This document shows, piece after piece, positions 1-9,172 of a stretch of DNA of 64,000 bases; the first letter of the stretch is position 1; each line of letters begins with the position of its first letter. The stretch is from Actinomycetes bacterium. Lineage in GTDB: Bacteria > Actinomycetota > Actinomycetes > Nanopelagicales > Nanopelagicaceae. Below the pieces are notes generated by a model. The model was given only the letters and a program-made list of their open reading frames with translations. It was not told the origin of the DNA and searched no databases. The stretch lies in the NCBI GenBank assembly GCA_025355305.1, contig JANXZW010000049.1:22306-86305 (forward strand), given 5' to 3'. Made by a program: the position numbers and the translations under genes.

Positions 1-1
1 C

Positions 2-340
2 ATTGTCTATTTTGAACGTCTCCGAGATGAAGTACGAGATGGTCGATCCCTGCGGACCGCAGTGGATACCGGCTGGAGCCGCGCTAAGCGCACCATCGTC
101 GTCGCCGACTCCGTCTCCCTCATTGCCTCGGCGCTTCTCTATTTCTTTGCGGTTGGGGATGTTCGTGGTTTTGCTTTCACACTTGGATTGACGACTTTCG
201 TTGATCTCTTCGTGGTCTTCTTCTTCACAAAGCCACTTGTCTCGCTGCTCTCACGCAGGCATTTCTACGCAAGTGGCCATCGGTTATCGGGCTTCTCTGC
301 AAAGAGCTTGGGTGTTGTAACAGGAAAGGATGTCGCGTAA
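2..340 (+). CDS. secD: Protein translocase subunit SecD, C-terminal part (5' end outside window)
   Basis: SecD is a membrane subunit of the Sec accessory complex SecDF, which uses the proton gradient to help pull proteins across the cytoplasmic membrane. Only the last 112 codons are present; the frame is open from base 2. The visible part holds the last two membrane helices (one around VVADSVSLIASALLYFFAVG, one around FTLGLTTFVDLFVVFFFT), followed by a short positively charged tail. The stop TAA is directly followed by the ATG of secF, so the two are surely co-transcribed and probably translationally coupled. Identification rests on this SecD-type C-terminus and the adjacent secF. Certain apart from the missing start. 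Confidence 0.93.
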   Translation: MVYFERLRDEVRDGRSLRTAVDTGWSRAKRTIVVADSVSLIASALLYFFAVGDVRGFAFTLGLTTFVDLFVVFFFTKPLVSLLSRRHFYASGHRLSGFSAKSLGVVTGKDVA

Positions 341-1441
341 ATGTCACGATTATCTGGAATGGGTGGACGCCTCTACCGTGGCGATAAATCTTTCAACATT
401 ATTGGAAATCGCCGTCGCTTTTATGCCCTCTCGGGAATTGTAATCATCATCGCGGCTATCTCTTTGAGCGTGCAAGGGTTGCACTTAGGAATTGAATTCA
501 AAGGTGGATCGCAGTTTACATTTACTGCGGCGAATGCGGCGAATGCGACGGTTGCGCAGGGGCAAAAAGCGGTCACGGACAGTGGCGTCACCTCTGAAAC
601 TATTGTGCAGAAGATCGGTTCAAATAAGATCCAGATCACTACAAAATCCCTTACCAATGCCGAAAATGATGCTGTTGAAAACGCCATTGTCAAGGATTTT
701 AATGTCACCATCGGAAACATTAATGTATTGAGTATCGGTCCATCATGGGGCAAGGACATCACTCACAAGGCGATTCAGGCTCTGGTTGGTTTCCTGTTGG
801 TTGTCATGCTCTACCTAGCTCTGGCCTTTGAGCCAAAGATGGCACAGGCGGCGATCATTGCCGTACTCCACGACGTCTTCATCACTGTCGGCATTTACGC
901 ACTCGTCGGATTCGATGTCACCCCCGCAACGGTTATTGGTTTCCTGACCATCTTGGGTTACTCGCTTTACGACACCGTCGTGGTCTTCGACAAGGTCCGA
1001 GAGAACACTCGCTCTATAACAAGTACCGGGCGTTACACCTATTCGCAGGCAGCTAACCTGGCTGTGAACCAGACCCTTGTGCGCTCTTTCAATACCTCGC
1101 TCATCGCCCTTTTGCCCGTGGCCTCCATCCTCTTCGTTGGCGCTGGGTTGCTAGGAGCGGGCACGCTTAAGGACCTCTCACTGGCACTCTTTATTGGGCT
1201 AGCGACCGGCACATACTCCTCGATCTTTGTAGCCACCCCGATCTTGGCTACCTTGCGCGAGCGTGAGCCAGCCATGAAGGCCTTGGCCAAGCGTGTGGCA
1301 CAGCGTAGCGTTAATATTGATGGGACTCCTGTCGTTATCAAAGGCGAGGCGGAGTCTGCAAATATCGTGACTTCCACGCACTCAAAAGAGAACCGTGAGC
1401 GCGGACCTCGCAACCAACCAAAGCGCAGAAGTCGCAGATAA
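341..1441 (+). CDS. secF: Protein translocase subunit SecF
   Basis: SecF partners SecD in the SecDF complex that assists the late stages of Sec-dependent export. The 366-residue protein has a first membrane helix at about 27-47, a periplasmic-side domain at about 50-140, then five clustered helices to about 305. The family signature around GYSLYDTVVVFDKVREN lies near residues 205-221. The C-terminal tail (about 330-366) is hydrophilic and ends in a basic run, as is common in actinobacterial SecF. The ATG begins on the base after the secD stop, so the start rests on this coupling. relA/spoT follows after 25 bases with its own Shine-Dalgarno sequence. Confidence 0.96.
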   Translation: MSRLSGMGGRLYRGDKSFNIIGNRRRFYALSGIVIIIAAISLSVQGLHLGIEFKGGSQFTFTAANAANATVAQGQKAVTDSGVTSETIVQKIGSNKIQITTKSLTNAENDAVENAIVKDFNVTIGNINVLSIGPSWGKDITHKAIQALVGFLLVVMLYLALAFEPKMAQAAIIAVLHDVFITVGIYALVGFDVTPATVIGFLTILGYSLYDTVVVFDKVRENTRSITSTGRYTYSQAANLAVNQTLVRSFNTSLIALLPVASILFVGAGLLGAGTLKDLSLALFIGLATGTYSSIFVATPILATLREREPAMKALAKRVAQRSVNIDGTPVVIKGEAESANIVTSTHSKENRERGPRNQPKRRSRR

Positions 1442-1466
1442 ATTTGAGTGAGAGGAGCGTGAAGCG

Positions 1467-3632
1467 ATGGATACGCTTTTAGCTCCGCTTGCCCAACTTC
1501 TTACCTCCAACCTCTTAGAGTTTAAACCTGTCGATTTAGACCGGGCCTATGAGATCGCCAAGAAGGCGCACCAGGGTCAGCTTCGTAAATCAGGTGAGCC
1601 CTACATCACCCACCCCGTGGCCGTCGCCGAGATCCTTGCCGAACTTGGGATGGACCAAGCAACAATTACCGCTGCTCTTCTTCACGACACGGTTGAAGAC
1701 ACCCCATACAAACTCGATTCCTTAAGAGCAGATTTTGGTGATGAGGTTGCTCAGCTGGTTGACGGCGTTACCAAACTCGACAAGTTAACCTATGGACCTA
1801 CCGCTGAAGCAGAGACTCTTCGCAAAATGGTTGTGGCGATGTCGAAAGATATCCGGGTGCTCGTCATTAAATTGGCCGATCGCCTTCATAATGCGCGGAC
1901 CTGGCAATTCGTCTCTCCTGAAAGTGCCACTCGCAAAGCTCGCGAGACTTTAGATATTTATGCCCCTCTTGCCCATCGCCTTGGCATGAATGCGATCAAG
2001 TGGGAGTTAGAAGATCTCTCCTTTAAAGTTCTGGAGCCAAAAAAATTCGAGGAGATCGAACGTCTAGTAAGTGAGCGCCAACCGCTGCGGGAGAAATTTA
2101 CTTCAGAAGTGAGTGCGCAGATTGAAAGAGACATGGCAGTGGAAGGCATCAGGGCGACGATCAAAGGACGACAGAAGCACCTGTACAGCGTCTTTCAAAA
2201 GATGATCGTTCGCGGCCGTGAATTCAGCGAGATCTACGATTTAGTAGGTGTACGAGTAATTGTTGACGACGTGCGGGATTGCTATGCCGTTCTTGGAGCG
2301 ATCCATGCGCGTTGGAGTCCGATTCCTGGCCGCTTTAAAGATTACATAGCGATGCCTAAGTTCAATCTTTATCAGTCGCTGCACACCACCGTGATTGGTC
2401 CAAGTGGTAAGGCGGTTGAAATTCAGATTCGTACCGTGGATATGCATGCTCGAGCCGAATTTGGTATCGCCGCTCATTGGAAGTACAAATCAAAGGGACC
2501 CAAGGGCGTTGAAAATGACCCCGGTGTCATCTGGCTCAAACAGTTGCATGAGTGGCAGCAGGAGAGCGAGGATGTTAGCGAGTTTCTCGACACCCTGCGC
2601 TACGACCTTCGGACACCAGAAGTATTTGTCTTTACACCGAAGGGAAGCGTTGTAGCCCTCCCAGCCGGCTCCACTCCGGTTGATTTCGCGTATGCGGTGC
2701 ATACCGAGATCGGCAACCGATGTGTTGGAGCCAAGGTCAATGGAAAATTAATCCCTCTTGAATCACCACTCACCAATGGAGATGTGGTCGATGTCGTCAC
2801 CAATAAGAGTCCCAATGCCGCCCCTAGCCGCGACTGGCTCAACTTCGTTAAATCTCCGAGGGCCCGCTCCAAGATCAAAGCTTGGTTCTCCAAAGAGAGG
2901 CGTGAAGAGGCGATTGAGGCCGGTCAGGAGTCCATTGCACGACAAATGCGCAAGGCTGGGATGCCCCTACAGAAAATCTTGGCTGGGCAGGCGATTCTGG
3001 AACTTGCTCACGAACTGCACTTCCCAGATATTGAAGCTCTCTATGCCTCGGTGGGAAATGGCCATCTCTCTGCGGCTTCAGTGATTGAGAAATTGGCTCA
3101 TCAACTTGGAAACGAGGAGGGTGAGCCTGAAGAGAGCATTGAGCACCTCTTTCATAGACCAGCTGCGGCGAAGCGAAATTCATCGGGAGTTGATGTCGCA
3201 GGTGCTGGGGATCTCTTAGTAAAACTTGCGCGTTGTTGCACTCCAGTCCCGGGAGATGAGATCACCGGTTTTGTAACGAAGGGGAGTGGTGTGAGTGTTC
3301 ACCGCATCGATTGTATTAACGTGAATGATCTCAAAGAGCACCAAGGAGATCGAATTGTTGATGTTAAGTGGAACAACAGCGCGCGCGCCTTATTCCTAGT
3401 CAATATTCAGGTTGAGGCGCTTGATCGCTCAGGACTTCTCTCTGACATCACTAGAACTCTTGCCGATCAACATGTAAACATTTTGAATGCCGCGGTGAGC
3501 ACAAGCAAAGATCGGGTCGCACTTTCCCGATTCACCTTTGAGATGGCAGATGCCCTGCACCTTGACATCGTTCTCTCGGCTGTACGCAGCGTTGCTGGTG
3601 TTTACGATGTATATCGCGTCACCAACAACTAA
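1467..3632 (+). CDS. relA: Bifunctional (p)ppGpp synthetase/hydrolase (RelA/SpoT, Rsh)
   Basis: Makes and degrades the stringent-response alarmone (p)ppGpp. Domains in order: HD hydrolase (about 25-180, with the metal-binding His-Asp pair at H73-D74), nucleotidyltransferase (about 235-345), TGS (about 390-450), a Cys-rich C-terminal segment with LARCCTPVPGDEITGF near 590-605, and a final ACT domain (about 650-721). The synthetase carries RFKD (PIPGRFKDYIA) rather than the acidic variant of monofunctional RelA, which fits a bifunctional Rsh. Length 721 is slightly shorter than many actinobacterial homologues, which have longer N-termini. A GAGAGGAG ribosome binding site lies just upstream of the ATG. 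The stop is only three bases from the stop of the convergent DUF349 gene. Confidence 0.95.
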   Translation: MDTLLAPLAQLLTSNLLEFKPVDLDRAYEIAKKAHQGQLRKSGEPYITHPVAVAEILAELGMDQATITAALLHDTVEDTPYKLDSLRADFGDEVAQLVDGVTKLDKLTYGPTAEAETLRKMVVAMSKDIRVLVIKLADRLHNARTWQFVSPESATRKARETLDIYAPLAHRLGMNAIKWELEDLSFKVLEPKKFEEIERLVSERQPLREKFTSEVSAQIERDMAVEGIRATIKGRQKHLYSVFQKMIVRGREFSEIYDLVGVRVIVDDVRDCYAVLGAIHARWSPIPGRFKDYIAMPKFNLYQSLHTTVIGPSGKAVEIQIRTVDMHARAEFGIAAHWKYKSKGPKGVENDPGVIWLKQLHEWQQESEDVSEFLDTLRYDLRTPEVFVFTPKGSVVALPAGSTPVDFAYAVHTEIGNRCVGAKVNGKLIPLESPLTNGDVVDVVTNKSPNAAPSRDWLNFVKSPRARSKIKAWFSKERREEAIEAGQESIARQMRKAGMPLQKILAGQAILELAHELHFPDIEALYASVGNGHLSAASVIEKLAHQLGNEEGEPEESIEHLFHRPAAAKRNSSGVDVAGAGDLLVKLARCCTPVPGDEITGFVTKGSGVSVHRIDCINVNDLKEHQGDRIVDVKWNNSARALFLVNIQVEALDRSGLLSDITRTLADQHVNILNAAVSTSKDRVALSRFTFEMADALHLDIVLSAVRSVAGVYDVYRVTNN

Positions 3633-3635
3633 GTG

Positions 3636-4928
3636 CTACTTTTTAAAGTCTGAGAGACCTTTTTGGGCTTCAGCTAACCAACTCTTACGAGCGGCAGCGG
3701 CTTCACGAGCCACCAGGGCTTTTGCGCTCTGACCAGTCGCCTCTGCCTTTGCGGCCTGCTTCTCATAATTCTCTATTGCGTCAAGAAGGCCTTGCACAAC
3801 GCTATTGGCATGGGCAATTGCAGTGGGATCACTGCGCCTGGCAACTTCTTCGTGCAACGAGTCAATCTCGGTTTGAACCTTCTCCAAGCGAGCCTCGAGA
3901 GCCGCACGCTTACTGCGCTCGGTCATTCCGATGCGTTCCCATTTCTCCTGTAAATCGTGGAACTTATTGCGCGCTGCCTTCACATCTTTCACGGGTAGCA
4001 GCGCCTCAAACTGAGTGATCAACTCTTCGCGTTTGTGAAGATTCTGCGCCATCGTACCTTGACGCTTTTCCAGGTCTGCCTTCTTTGCGGCGAAGAAGGC
4101 ATCTTGCGCACTCTTAAATTCGTCCCAGAGTCGGGTATCGACGCTCTTCTTGCCACGACCCGCGGCCTTCCAGGCATCCATGAGTTCTTTGAAGCGATTG
4201 GCGGTAGCCAACCAATCTTTTGAATCGGCGAGCTTCTTTGCCTCTTCGATGATCGCGTTCTTTGACTGGGTAACTACCGCGCTCTGATTTTCTAGTTGAG
4301 CAAAGTGGGTGCGGCGACGCTTATCAAATTTGTTACGAGCACTTGAGAAACGCTTCCAGAGTTCTGCATCGGTTTTCTTCTCTAGGCGAGGAGCTGATTT
4401 CCATTCATCGAGAAGAACCTTTAGGCGATCTCCTGTGGTCTTCCAACTTTCGGAGAGGGCTAGTGATTCGGCCTGCGCCACCAAATTCTCTTTTATGGCA
4501 GCGGCCTCAACGCGCTTGGCCTCTTTGGCAGCAGACTCCACCGCTTTGCGAGCTTCATACGCGGCCTTGTGGCCTTCGATGAGGGTTGGGATCTGCTCGA
4601 CAGACTTTGCGAGAGTAGCGAGATCTCCAACTCCATTGAGCTTCACAATCTGCTCTTTCAATTTCGCGACGGCAGAATGAGCATCGCTCGGAACCATGGC
4701 TCCACTCTTGATTCGGGCAGCGAGTAGTGCAACCTCTGAGGCCACGGACTCATATTTTCTTACGAAGTAGGCGAGGGCCTCTTCGCTGCTCTTGCCGGGG
4801 TATGAACCGACCGCGCGTTCACCTTCGGGAGTTGTTACGAAGACCGTTCCATCTTCTGCGACGCGACCGAATTTTGCGGGGTCACCGATCAAAGCTGATG
4901 CTGCACTGAGATTCTCCGGGGTTGTCAT
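3636..4928 (-). CDS. DUF349 domain-containing protein
   Basis: A 430-residue protein rich in Lys, Glu and Ala, almost wholly helical or coiled-coil by composition. It contains three repeats of the DUF349 type with the pattern W-K-x(n)-LW-x-F-x-x-A-x-x-x-F, at about 165-205, 240-283 and 313-350. An N-terminal segment (about 1-60) has GKFGRVAEDGTVFV-like beta character. No signal peptide or membrane helix is seen, so it is probably cytoplasmic. DUF349 proteins often sit beside relA and hisS in Actinobacteria. The function is not established; a nucleic-acid or ribosome-related role is sometimes suggested, but nothing here proves it. A Shine-Dalgarno AAGGAG precedes the ATG. The gene is convergent with relA. 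Confidence 0.9.
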   Translation of the reverse strand: MTTPENLSAASALIGDPAKFGRVAEDGTVFVTTPEGERAVGSYPGKSSEEALAYFVRKYESVASEVALLAARIKSGAMVPSDAHSAVAKLKEQIVKLNGVGDLATLAKSVEQIPTLIEGHKAAYEARKAVESAAKEAKRVEAAAIKENLVAQAESLALSESWKTTGDRLKVLLDEWKSAPRLEKKTDAELWKRFSSARNKFDKRRRTHFAQLENQSAVVTQSKNAIIEEAKKLADSKDWLATANRFKELMDAWKAAGRGKKSVDTRLWDEFKSAQDAFFAAKKADLEKRQGTMAQNLHKREELITQFEALLPVKDVKAARNKFHDLQEKWERIGMTERSKRAALEARLEKVQTEIDSLHEEVARRSDPTAIAHANSVVQGLLDAIENYEKQAAKAEATGQSAKALVAREAAAARKSWLAEAQKGLSDFKK

Positions 4929-5130
4929 CTCTTACTCCTTAGGTTGCGCGTCAAGCGCCACCGCCAGTCTCCTGGAAGATGCGCCCTACCGTTAACGAGT
5001 GAATCTGACTTGCTCCACCTACAGGCGGCGCCAGCCTTTCTGACCTATTTTAATCAGGGCTTAACGGTACCCTTAAAGCCTCACTCGAGGAAAATTGAGC
5101 CTTGGGACCGTTGAAAAGTGGGCACATTAG
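4929..5130. promoter_or_regulatory. Divergent intergenic region with a 9-bp inverted pair
   Basis: This 202-base gap separates the divergent DUF349 gene and the hydrolase gene and is one of the longest gene-free stretches here. It contains TACCGTTAA at 4987-4995 and its exact reverse complement TTAACGGTA at 5061-5069, plus a third partial ACCGTT at 5107-5112. These could be binding sites for a shared regulator, but chance is not excluded. I see no RNA gene or convincing terminator. Confidence 0.3.
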
Positions 5131-5820
5131 GTGATTCTTGAGCTAGTCCAAGCCCAATACTTTGGAACTAATTGCTGGATCTTCGCTGCAGGTAAGAACT
5201 CAGAGTGCTTCATCGTTGACCCGGGAATGGCCATTCCAGACCTAGTTCCAGAGATCACGGCCATCCTTACCCGCCACAACCTCAAGCCGATCGCAACTGT
5301 GGTGACCCACGGCCACTTGGACCACACCTTCTCGGTCTATCCATTCGACGCCAAATATGGAGTAGCGACCTACATCCACCCCAAGGATCGGGAGTTCTTG
5401 GCAAACCCCAATGGGCTCTTGACCCCAAATGGTGCCACTGATCAGATCCTGCGTGAGATGGGGATCTCATCATTTAAAGAGCCGAAGGAAGTTCGTGAAC
5501 TTCTTGACGGGAGCACGATAGAAATTGCCGGCTTCGAGTTGAGAGCCCTACACGCACCAGGTCATACGCCAGGTTCGACGGTCTTTGTCGTGAACAATGA
5601 GTACCTCATCAGCGGCGATGTGCTCTTTCAAAACTCTATCGGCAACACCTCATTTCGCCTGGGTTCTAGTTCGGATATGAAGAAGACGCTACGTAACGTC
5701 ATCTTGCCACTCCCTGATGAGTTAGTTGTCCTTCCAGGGCATGGCGCGGAAACTACAATTGGGCGAGAGAGAAAGAACAACGATTATCTGCAAGAGCGAT
5801 TCTTAAGGAGTGCGGATTAG
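5131..5820 (+). CDS. MBL-fold metal-dependent hydrolase (glyoxalase II-like)
   Basis: A 229-residue metallo-beta-lactamase-fold hydrolase. The metal site is complete: H60-G-H62-L-D64-H65 (THGHLDHT), H145 (HAPGHTPGS), D163 (SGDVLF) and H204 (LPGHG). This arrangement belongs to the glyoxalase II-like group of thioester or related hydrolases; the substrate cannot be read from sequence. A gene of this type sits between relA and hisS in many actinobacteria (Rv2581c in Mycobacterium tuberculosis by position). The start is a GTG with no strong ribosome binding site. The stop TAG shares its last base with the hisS GTG, so the two genes are coupled. Confidence 0.9.
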   Translation: MILELVQAQYFGTNCWIFAAGKNSECFIVDPGMAIPDLVPEITAILTRHNLKPIATVVTHGHLDHTFSVYPFDAKYGVATYIHPKDREFLANPNGLLTPNGATDQILREMGISSFKEPKEVRELLDGSTIEIAGFELRALHAPGHTPGSTVFVVNNEYLISGDVLFQNSIGNTSFRLGSSSDMKKTLRNVILPLPDELVVLPGHGAETTIGRERKNNDYLQERFLRSAD

Positions 5821-7091
5821 TGAGCAAGTATCAGGCACCTAAGGGAGTGAGTGAGTACGTCCCAGACCGTTCGAGCCACTTTGACTATGTCCGACGAACC
5901 ATTATCAACGCAGCGGAGCTTTCGGGTTATGAGTTGGTGGAGCTTCCAGTCTTTGAAGATACGGAACTTTTTACGCGCGGTGTGGGCGAATCCACAGATG
6001 TTGTACGCAAGGAGATGTATACCTTTTTGGATCGTGGCGGACGTTCAATAACTCTGCGCCCGGAAGGTACTGCTGGGGTGATGAGAGCTGTGCTCGAACA
6101 TAACTTGGATCGTGGTCAATTGCCAGTCAAACTTTATTACTCGGGCGCATTTTTCAGAGCCGAGCGTCCGCAAGCGGGACGCTTTCGGCAGTTCTACCAG
6201 GTCGGCATCGAGGCGATAGGTTTGGCTGATCCTCGAATTGATGTCGAAGTAATTGCAGTCGCCGATCGAGCTTTTCGTGACCTTGGGTTGAAAGAGTATG
6301 TTCTAGAGATCACCTCACTCGGGGATGAACGCACTCGCTCGGATTACCTCAGTGACCTGCGGGAATACATCTCTGGAATTAATCTAGATGAGGACACGCG
6401 CGAGCGAGCTGCATTGAATCCACTGCGCCTCTTTGACGATAAGCGCGAGGAGATTCGGGCGGTTATGAGCAAGGCGCCAATTTTGATGGATTATCTGACT
6501 CCTGAGAGCGCTGCCGATTTCGATAAAGTGCAAGAACTCCTGACGGTTCTCAAGATTGATTTCACTGTCAATGACAGGATGGTGCGCGGACTTGATTACT
6601 ACACAGGTACCGCCTTTGAATTTGTTCACAAAGGTTTGGGGGCGCAATCTGGCATTGGCGGTGGCGGTCGTTACGACGGTCTGATGTCGCAGCTTGGGGG
6701 GCAGGAACTCTCCGGGGTGGGTTTTGGCCTTGGCGTGGATCGCATTTTGCTTGCTAGGGAAGCGGAAGGTCTTGTGCTTCCTGCCAATGCCGGACTAGAT
6801 CTTTACATTGTTCCGCTCGGTGTTGGCGATACTGCGCTGGCCCTTGCCGAGGAGTTGCGTGGCAGGGGAGTCAAAACCGATCTAGCCTTTGGCGATAAAG
6901 CCCTTAAAGGAGCAATGAAGTCGGCGGATAAGAGCGGTGCGCGTTATTGCATCGTGCTCGGAGCCGATGAATTGGCCTCTGGGAGTGTGCAACTTAAAGA
7001 GATGCACACGGGGGAATCCACCTCCGTTACGCTTAGCGCTTTAGCGAATGAACTAATCAGACGAATTTCAGACTATGGAGAGCACCTTTAA
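5820..7091 (+). CDS. hisS: Histidine-tRNA ligase
   Basis: Charges tRNA-His with histidine. The 423-residue length is normal. Class II synthetase motifs are visible: motif 2-type [17 protein letters not shown] near 78-94, the histidine-binding stretch [14 protein letters not shown] near 257-270, and the [12 protein letters not shown] and [11 protein letters not shown] motifs near 278-310. A C-terminal anticodon-binding domain covers about 330-423. The GTG start overlaps the preceding stop by one base. aspS follows two bases after the stop, making a two-synthetase unit. Confidence 0.97.
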   Translation: MSKYQAPKGVSEYVPDRSSHFDYVRRTIINAAELSGYELVELPVFEDTELFTRGVGESTDVVRKEMYTFLDRGGRSITLRPEGTAGVMRAVLEHNLDRGQLPVKLYYSGAFFRAERPQAGRFRQFYQVGIEAIGLADPRIDVEVIAVADRAFRDLGLKEYVLEITSLGDERTRSDYLSDLREYISGINLDEDTRERAALNPLRLFDDKREEIRAVMSKAPILMDYLTPESAADFDKVQELLTVLKIDFTVNDRMVRGLDYYTGTAFEFVHKGLGAQSGIGGGGRYDGLMSQLGGQELSGVGFGLGVDRILLAREAEGLVLPANAGLDLYIVPLGVGDTALALAEELRGRGVKTDLAFGDKALKGAMKSADKSGARYCIVLGADELASGSVQLKEMHTGESTSVTLSALANELIRRISDYGEHL

Positions 7092-7093
7092 AA

Positions 7094-8857
7094 ATGTTAC
7101 GAACTCATGATGCAGGCCGACTTTCACTTTCAGATGTTGGTTCGAGGGTTGTCCTCGCAGGATGGGTCGCACGCCGACGCGATCACGGGGGCGTTGCCTT
7201 CATAGATTTACGTGATGCATCTGGAGCAGTTCAGGTTGTTATCAAGGATGAGATTGCGGGAGCCTTGCGCGCCGAATGGTGCGTCTTAATCACTGGAACC
7301 GTCAACGCCCGACCAGCCGGTAATGAGAATCCAAATATTTCCACTGGTGCCATCGAGATTGATTGTCAAAACCTTGAGGTGCTCAGCGAGGCGGCGGCCC
7401 TTCCCTTCCCCGTTGACAGCGGAGAAACTTCTAACATTAGCGAAGAGATTCGTCTGAAGTATCGCTACCTCGATCTGCGCCGGGAAGGTCCTGCGAAGAA
7501 TTTAAGGCTGCGCTCCCGTGTTACTTCGATTATTCGCAATGTGATGGATCGCTTAGATTTTCTAGAGATTGAAACTCCTTATCTCACGCGCTCTACTCCC
7601 GAAGGAGCTCGTGACTTCTTGGTTCCTGTACGCCTGCAACCTGGCAGTTGGTATGCACTTCCACAATCGCCGCAACTCTTCAAGCAACTACTCATGGTCG
7701 CCGGCATGGAGCGTTACTACCAAATTGCGCGTTGCTTCCGTGATGAAGATTTCCGCGCAGATCGTCAACCGGAATTTACTCAGTTAGATATTGAATTGTC
7801 GTTTTGCGATCAAGAGGATGTCTTGCGCGTTGCCGAGGAAGTTCTCCGCGAGGTCTTCCAAAAGACGGTTGGTTATGAGATTGCGCATCCGATTCCACGG
7901 ATGACGTATGCCGAAGCAATGCGGCGATACGGATCAGATAAGCCCGATCTTCGCTTTGGATATGAGTTGGTCGAAGTGAAAGAGTTCTTCAAGGAGACCA
8001 CTTTCCGAGTTTTCCAAGCAGAGTATGTCGGCGCGGTTGTAATGCCTGGGGGAGCGAGTTCGCCCAGACGTGAGTTGGATGCTTGGCAGGATTGGGCAAA
8101 GGCGCGGGGCGCTAAAGGCCTGGCATATATTTTGGTGGGAGAGGATGGGGCGCTAGCAGGTCCAGTAGCGAAGAACCTCTCCGAAGAGGAGGCTGCAGGT
8201 ATTGCGGCATGCGTTGATGCTAAGCCAGGGGATGCAATCTTCTTTGCTGCGGGGACGAAAGCTCCTTCACAGGCGCTACTGGGCGCCGTTCGCCTTGAAA
8301 TTGCTCTTCGTTGTAATTTGATTACTGCCGGCACTTGGGAGTTCCTGTGGGTGGTCGATGCGCCAATGTTTGAACAGGTGGACGCTGAAAACCCATCTTC
8401 TGGCTGGACCGCGGTGCATCACCCATTTACAGGCCCAAAGCCAGAGTTCGCGGAGACCTTTGATAAAGATCCAGCTAACGCCCTTGCTTATGCCTACGAC
8501 ATCGTGCTTAACGGGAATGAGATCGGCGGCGGATCTATCCGTGTCCACAAGCGCGAGATGCAACAGCGCGTCTTTGATGTCATTGGGCTGAGCCCAGAAG
8601 AGGCGAAGAGCAAGTTTGGATTTCTACTTGAAGCCTTCAACTATGGCCCACCTCCTCATGGCGGAATAGCTCTAGGAATGGATCGCCTCTGTTCACTTCT
8701 TGCGGGTGCCGAATCGATTCGGGAGGTAATAGCTTTTCCAAAGACCGCTAGCGGCGGAGATCCTCTCACGGGAGCACCAACTCCTATTACTGCACCACAA
8801 CGTAAGGAAGCGGGCGTAGATTTTATTCCTGAATCTGCAAATAAAGTAAAGGCCTAG
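7094..8857 (+). CDS. aspS: Aspartate-tRNA ligase (AspRS)
   Basis: Charges tRNA-Asp; in bacteria lacking AsnRS the enzyme can also mischarge tRNA-Asn for later amidation by GatCAB, which cannot be decided here. The 587-residue protein has an N-terminal OB-fold anticodon-binding domain (about 1-105, [17 protein letters not shown]), the class II core with [19 protein letters not shown] near 214-232, a GAD insertion (about 280-410) and the ATP-binding motif GIALGMDRL near 524-532. That is the full bacterial-type architecture. It starts with ATG two bases after hisS and ends just before a gap holding the promoter of the next gene. Confidence 0.97.
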   Translation: MLRTHDAGRLSLSDVGSRVVLAGWVARRRDHGGVAFIDLRDASGAVQVVIKDEIAGALRAEWCVLITGTVNARPAGNENPNISTGAIEIDCQNLEVLSEAAALPFPVDSGETSNISEEIRLKYRYLDLRREGPAKNLRLRSRVTSIIRNVMDRLDFLEIETPYLTRSTPEGARDFLVPVRLQPGSWYALPQSPQLFKQLLMVAGMERYYQIARCFRDEDFRADRQPEFTQLDIELSFCDQEDVLRVAEEVLREVFQKTVGYEIAHPIPRMTYAEAMRRYGSDKPDLRFGYELVEVKEFFKETTFRVFQAEYVGAVVMPGGASSPRRELDAWQDWAKARGAKGLAYILVGEDGALAGPVAKNLSEEEAAGIAACVDAKPGDAIFFAAGTKAPSQALLGAVRLEIALRCNLITAGTWEFLWVVDAPMFEQVDAENPSSGWTAVHHPFTGPKPEFAETFDKDPANALAYAYDIVLNGNEIGGGSIRVHKREMQQRVFDVIGLSPEEAKSKFGFLLEAFNYGPPPHGGIALGMDRLCSLLAGAESIREVIAFPKTASGGDPLTGAPTPITAPQRKEAGVDFIPESANKVKA

Positions 8858-8868
8858 CAAAGTTCAGG

Positions 8869-8874
8869 TAGGCT
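8869..8874 (+). promoter_or_regulatory. -10 element TAGGCT of a leaderless promoter
   Basis: TAGGCT lies seven bases before the ATG at 8882, so transcription should begin at or next to the start codon. It is one of a set of similar TANNNT elements in this window. No obvious -35 element. Confidence 0.5.
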
Positions 8875-8881
8875 AGAGGGT

Positions 8882-9169
8882 ATGGGTCCAGGTGGAATCG
8901 CAACGATCATCGCGGCCAGTGCGCTGCTGGTGATCGCCTTCGCTATTTCGTACACCGTCATTCGTGTCGGGCGCGTGGTGGATGAGCTGCAAAAGACACT
9001 CAAGAGTGTAAATCGCGTCGTCTCCACTGCTGAAAGTTTCACGGAGAAGGTCACGGGATCAATTACCGATCTGGTCGAAAAGAATTCTGGTCTCTTGAAA
9101 GTAATCGGTTCCGTAATCGGGGCGCTGGTCGGTAAGAAATTTGGGCGTTCCGAGCGGGAGCACGAGTAG
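8882..9169 (+). CDS. Small membrane-anchored DUF948-like protein
   Basis: A 95-residue protein with one N-terminal membrane helix (about 7-27, IATIIAASALLVIAFAISY) followed by an amphipathic, probably coiled-coil region (about 30-75) and a basic tail. This layout fits the DUF948 family, small anchored proteins often found just upstream of alaS in Actinobacteria. Function unknown. The start ATG follows a TAGGCT -10 element by seven bases and lacks a usefully spaced Shine-Dalgarno, so the mRNA is probably leaderless. alaS begins three bases after the stop, so this gene and alaS likely share the promoter. Confidence 0.8.
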   Translation: MGPGGIATIIAASALLVIAFAISYTVIRVGRVVDELQKTLKSVNRVVSTAESFTEKVTGSITDLVEKNSGLLKVIGSVIGALVGKKFGRSEREHE

Positions 9170-9172
9170 CGG

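Noticed and set aside
5020..5040. GC-rich AGGC-loop-GCCT stem as an intrinsic terminator
   Set aside because: The stem is only four pairs, the following T run is short, and no gene on that strand ends before it.
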